Of a stretch of DNA of 5,627 nt, positions 5,070 through 5,627 are shown one piece after another (the stretch's first letter is position 1; each line of letters starts with the position of its first letter). The translations under genes and the position numbers were made by a program. The notes beneath the pieces are model-generated. The model was not told the DNA's origin and ran no database searches. It saw nothing but the letters and a program-made list of their open reading frames with translations. The stretch comes from CAG-390 sp045531455 (GTDB lineage Bacteria; Bacillota; Clostridia; Oscillospirales; CAG-272): positions 1 through 5,627 of the forward strand of contig JAZSEA010000086.1 of the NCBI GenBank assembly GCA_045531455.1, in the 5' to 3' direction.

Positions 5070-5240
5070 TTCAGAACGCTGAATAATGTAGTTTGTGCTC
5101 ACAAAAATCAGCCGCAGGCTGTATATCATCGCGGCGAAGCCGCGTATATCATCAACGCGAAGCGTTGCATATCATCAGCCGCAGGCTGTATATCACCAAC
5201 GCGAAGCGTTGCATCGGAAACGATGTTCAGAAGGCTGAAC
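5070..5240. repeat. Hairpin chain E (TATATCAT linkers)
   Basis: The regular core is 5109-5211, with hairpins at 5109-5121 (CAGCC, loop GCA), 5130-5144 (CGCGGC, loop GAA), 5153-5167 (CAACGC, loop GAA), 5176-5188 (CAGCC, loop GCA) and 5197-5211 (CAACGC, loop GAA). The 8-nt linkers are TATATCAT, TATATCAT, CATATCAT and TATATCAC, with steps of 21, 23, 23 and 21 nt. The first and fourth hairpins are identical, as are the third and fifth. Less regular hairpins flank the core: TTCAG/CTGAA (5070-5083), TTTGT/ACAAA (5092-5105), CATCG/CGATG (5212-5225) and TTCAG/CTGAA (5226-5239). No terminal hairpin of the chain A type is seen. Small reading frames through this chain are translations of the repeat, not genes. 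Confidence 0.88.
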
Positions 5241-5264
5241 AAAGAAGTTCGCGCACTTTGATAT

Positions 5265-5287
5265 CCCCTCCCGGTTAACGGGAGGGG
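5265..5287. repeat. Strong GC-rich hairpin with GTTAA loop
   Basis: CCCCTCCCG (5265-5273) pairs perfectly with CGGGAGGGG (5279-5287) around the loop GTTAA. No T-run follows on the + strand, so it is not a standard terminator in that direction. The loop repeats the GTTAA found as the linker of chains B and D, which may be coincidence. Confidence 0.75.
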
Positions 5288-5300
5288 AGTAAGGGGTGGG
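5280..5300 (+). other. Potential G-quadruplex
   Basis: Four G-runs lie in 21 nt: 5280-5282, 5284-5287, 5293-5296 and 5298-5300, separated by 1, 5 and 1 nt. This satisfies the standard G3+N1-7 pattern. The first two runs form the 3' arm of the hairpin at 5265-5287, so the two structures would compete. Confidence 0.5.
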
Positions 5301-5305
5301 TCCCG

Positions 5306-5341
5306 ATTTGCCAATTCAAAATTACGAGGATATCGGCAAAT
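5306..5341. repeat. Inverted repeat ATTTGCC/GGCAAAT
   Basis: ATTTGCC at 5306-5312 is the reverse complement of 5335-5341, with 22 nt between the arms. It could be a long-loop hairpin or a dyad binding site. Nothing else links it to a known operator, and it may be chance in this inverted-repeat-rich region. Confidence 0.4.
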
Positions 5342-5406
5342 ACTCTGTATGGGCGCAAAATTACCTGTTTATGCCCGCAGGAAGCACGAACACTCTATAG
5401 CCATTC

Positions 5407-5423
5407 CGCGCCCGAAGGGCGCG
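5407..5423. repeat. GC hairpin CGCGCCC-GAA-GGGCGCG
   Basis: This is a perfect 7-bp stem with a GAA triloop, built like the units of the chains but standing alone 20 nt before copy 2 of the five-stem element. Copy 1 also has a triloop hairpin upstream (44-58, TTTTCC/GGAAAA), at a different distance. Confidence 0.65.
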
Positions 5424-5443
5424 CGGGGGTGACAGAGCGCGAT

Positions 5444-5586
5444 GCTTCCCTACATTCGGGAAGCACCGACTCTGTCCAAAATTCAGAAGCAGAGCTTCAG
5501 AATTTTGAAGCGCAGAAGCGAGACCTTAAGGTCTCGCATTAAGACGAGACGCTGTCTCGAGCTCTGCGAACTTTTGAAAAAGTTCG
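5444..5586. repeat. Five-stem structured element, copy 2
   Basis: This is the same architecture as 72-211. S1 is 5444-5450/5458-5464 with loop TACATTC. S2 is 5477-5484/5500-5507, an A/A mismatch, then 5486-5490/5494-5498. S3 is 5518-5525/5530-5537 with loop TTAA. S4 is 5545-5550/5554-5559 with loop GCT. S5 is 5567-5574/5579-5586 with loop TGAA. The joins GACTCTGTCCAAA and TTTGAAGC, and the GCTCYG between S4 and S5, are kept. In this copy GACAGAG (5431-5437) can also pair with CTCTGTC (5470-5476), enclosing S1; copy 1 supports only 4 bp there. The element stands in direct orientation to copy 1. Confidence 0.7.
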
Positions 5587-5627
5587 ATAAGTCGGATCGT
5601 AGCCATGTCGTTCTGTGGGCCAAGGAG

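Noticed and set aside
251..5240. REP or RAYT-type mobile repeats, or an insertion sequence
   Set aside because: REP elements keep the stem sequence conserved between copies; here stems vary and linkers are constant. No transposase or RAYT gene, target-site duplication or terminal inverted repeat pair is seen in the window, so a mobile origin is not supported by what is visible.
5028..5261. 77-aa reading frame on the + strand
   Set aside because: It runs through hairpin chain E; its protein repeats motifs dictated by the linkers and stems (INAKRCISSAAGCIS). There is no ribosome binding site of note. Overlapping frames at 5093-5278 and, on the minus strand, 5126-5314 are rejected for the same reason.

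Overview
The window reads as chromosome of an uncultured Clostridia-type Bacillota, probably from gut or rumen. This is inferred from the AGGAG-type ribosome binding sites, a secreted dockerin plus transglutaminase-like protein, moderately high GC with C-ending codons, and intergenic regions crowded with short hairpins. I cannot place it more finely from sequence alone.

Three genes lie on the + strand. At 402-1613 is a PlsC-type lysophospholipid acyltransferase fused to a zinc ribbon. At 1865-3097 is the AAA+ ATPase RarA (MgsA). At 3132-4754 is a secreted protein with a signal peptide, an N-terminal dockerin and a transglutaminase-like cysteine-protease-fold domain. The last two are 34 nt apart and probably co-transcribed. 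The three products have no obvious shared pathway (membrane lipid synthesis, replication-fork maintenance, extracellular protein processing), and nothing here suggests that they act together.

The unusual content is non-coding. Intergenic DNA at 251-389, 1574-1706, 1723-1836, 4831-4958 and 5070-5240 consists of chains of tiny hairpins (stems mostly 5-7 bp, usually 3-nt loops). The stems differ from one hairpin to the next, but they are joined by linkers of nearly constant sequence and length: NNTTAAC or its reverse complement GTTAANN, TCATCAT, or TATATCAT. The repeat step is 20-24 nt. Four of the chains end in a longer A/T-flanked hairpin joined by a 9-10 nt linker with an ACCTT-like core. That terminal hairpin always lies on the side away from the gene, so the acyltransferase gene and the rarA-transglutaminase pair are each bracketed by outward-facing chains. 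The stop codon of the acyltransferase lies inside the second linker of its downstream chain.

A second type of non-coding element occurs twice in direct orientation, near the two window ends (72-211 and 5444-5586). Both copies have five stem-loops in the same order, with near-identical joining sequence. The stems differ through paired, compensatory changes, which is the signature of a conserved folded RNA or structured DNA element.

The 873 nt after the last gene (4755-5627) hold a short AT-rich stretch, two hairpin chains, several isolated hairpins, a potential G-quadruplex and the second copy of the five-stem element. I see no credible gene there. The first 401 nt hold the remnant of another chain, the first copy of the five-stem element and the first full chain. 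I see no tRNA, rRNA, transposase or CRISPR array.
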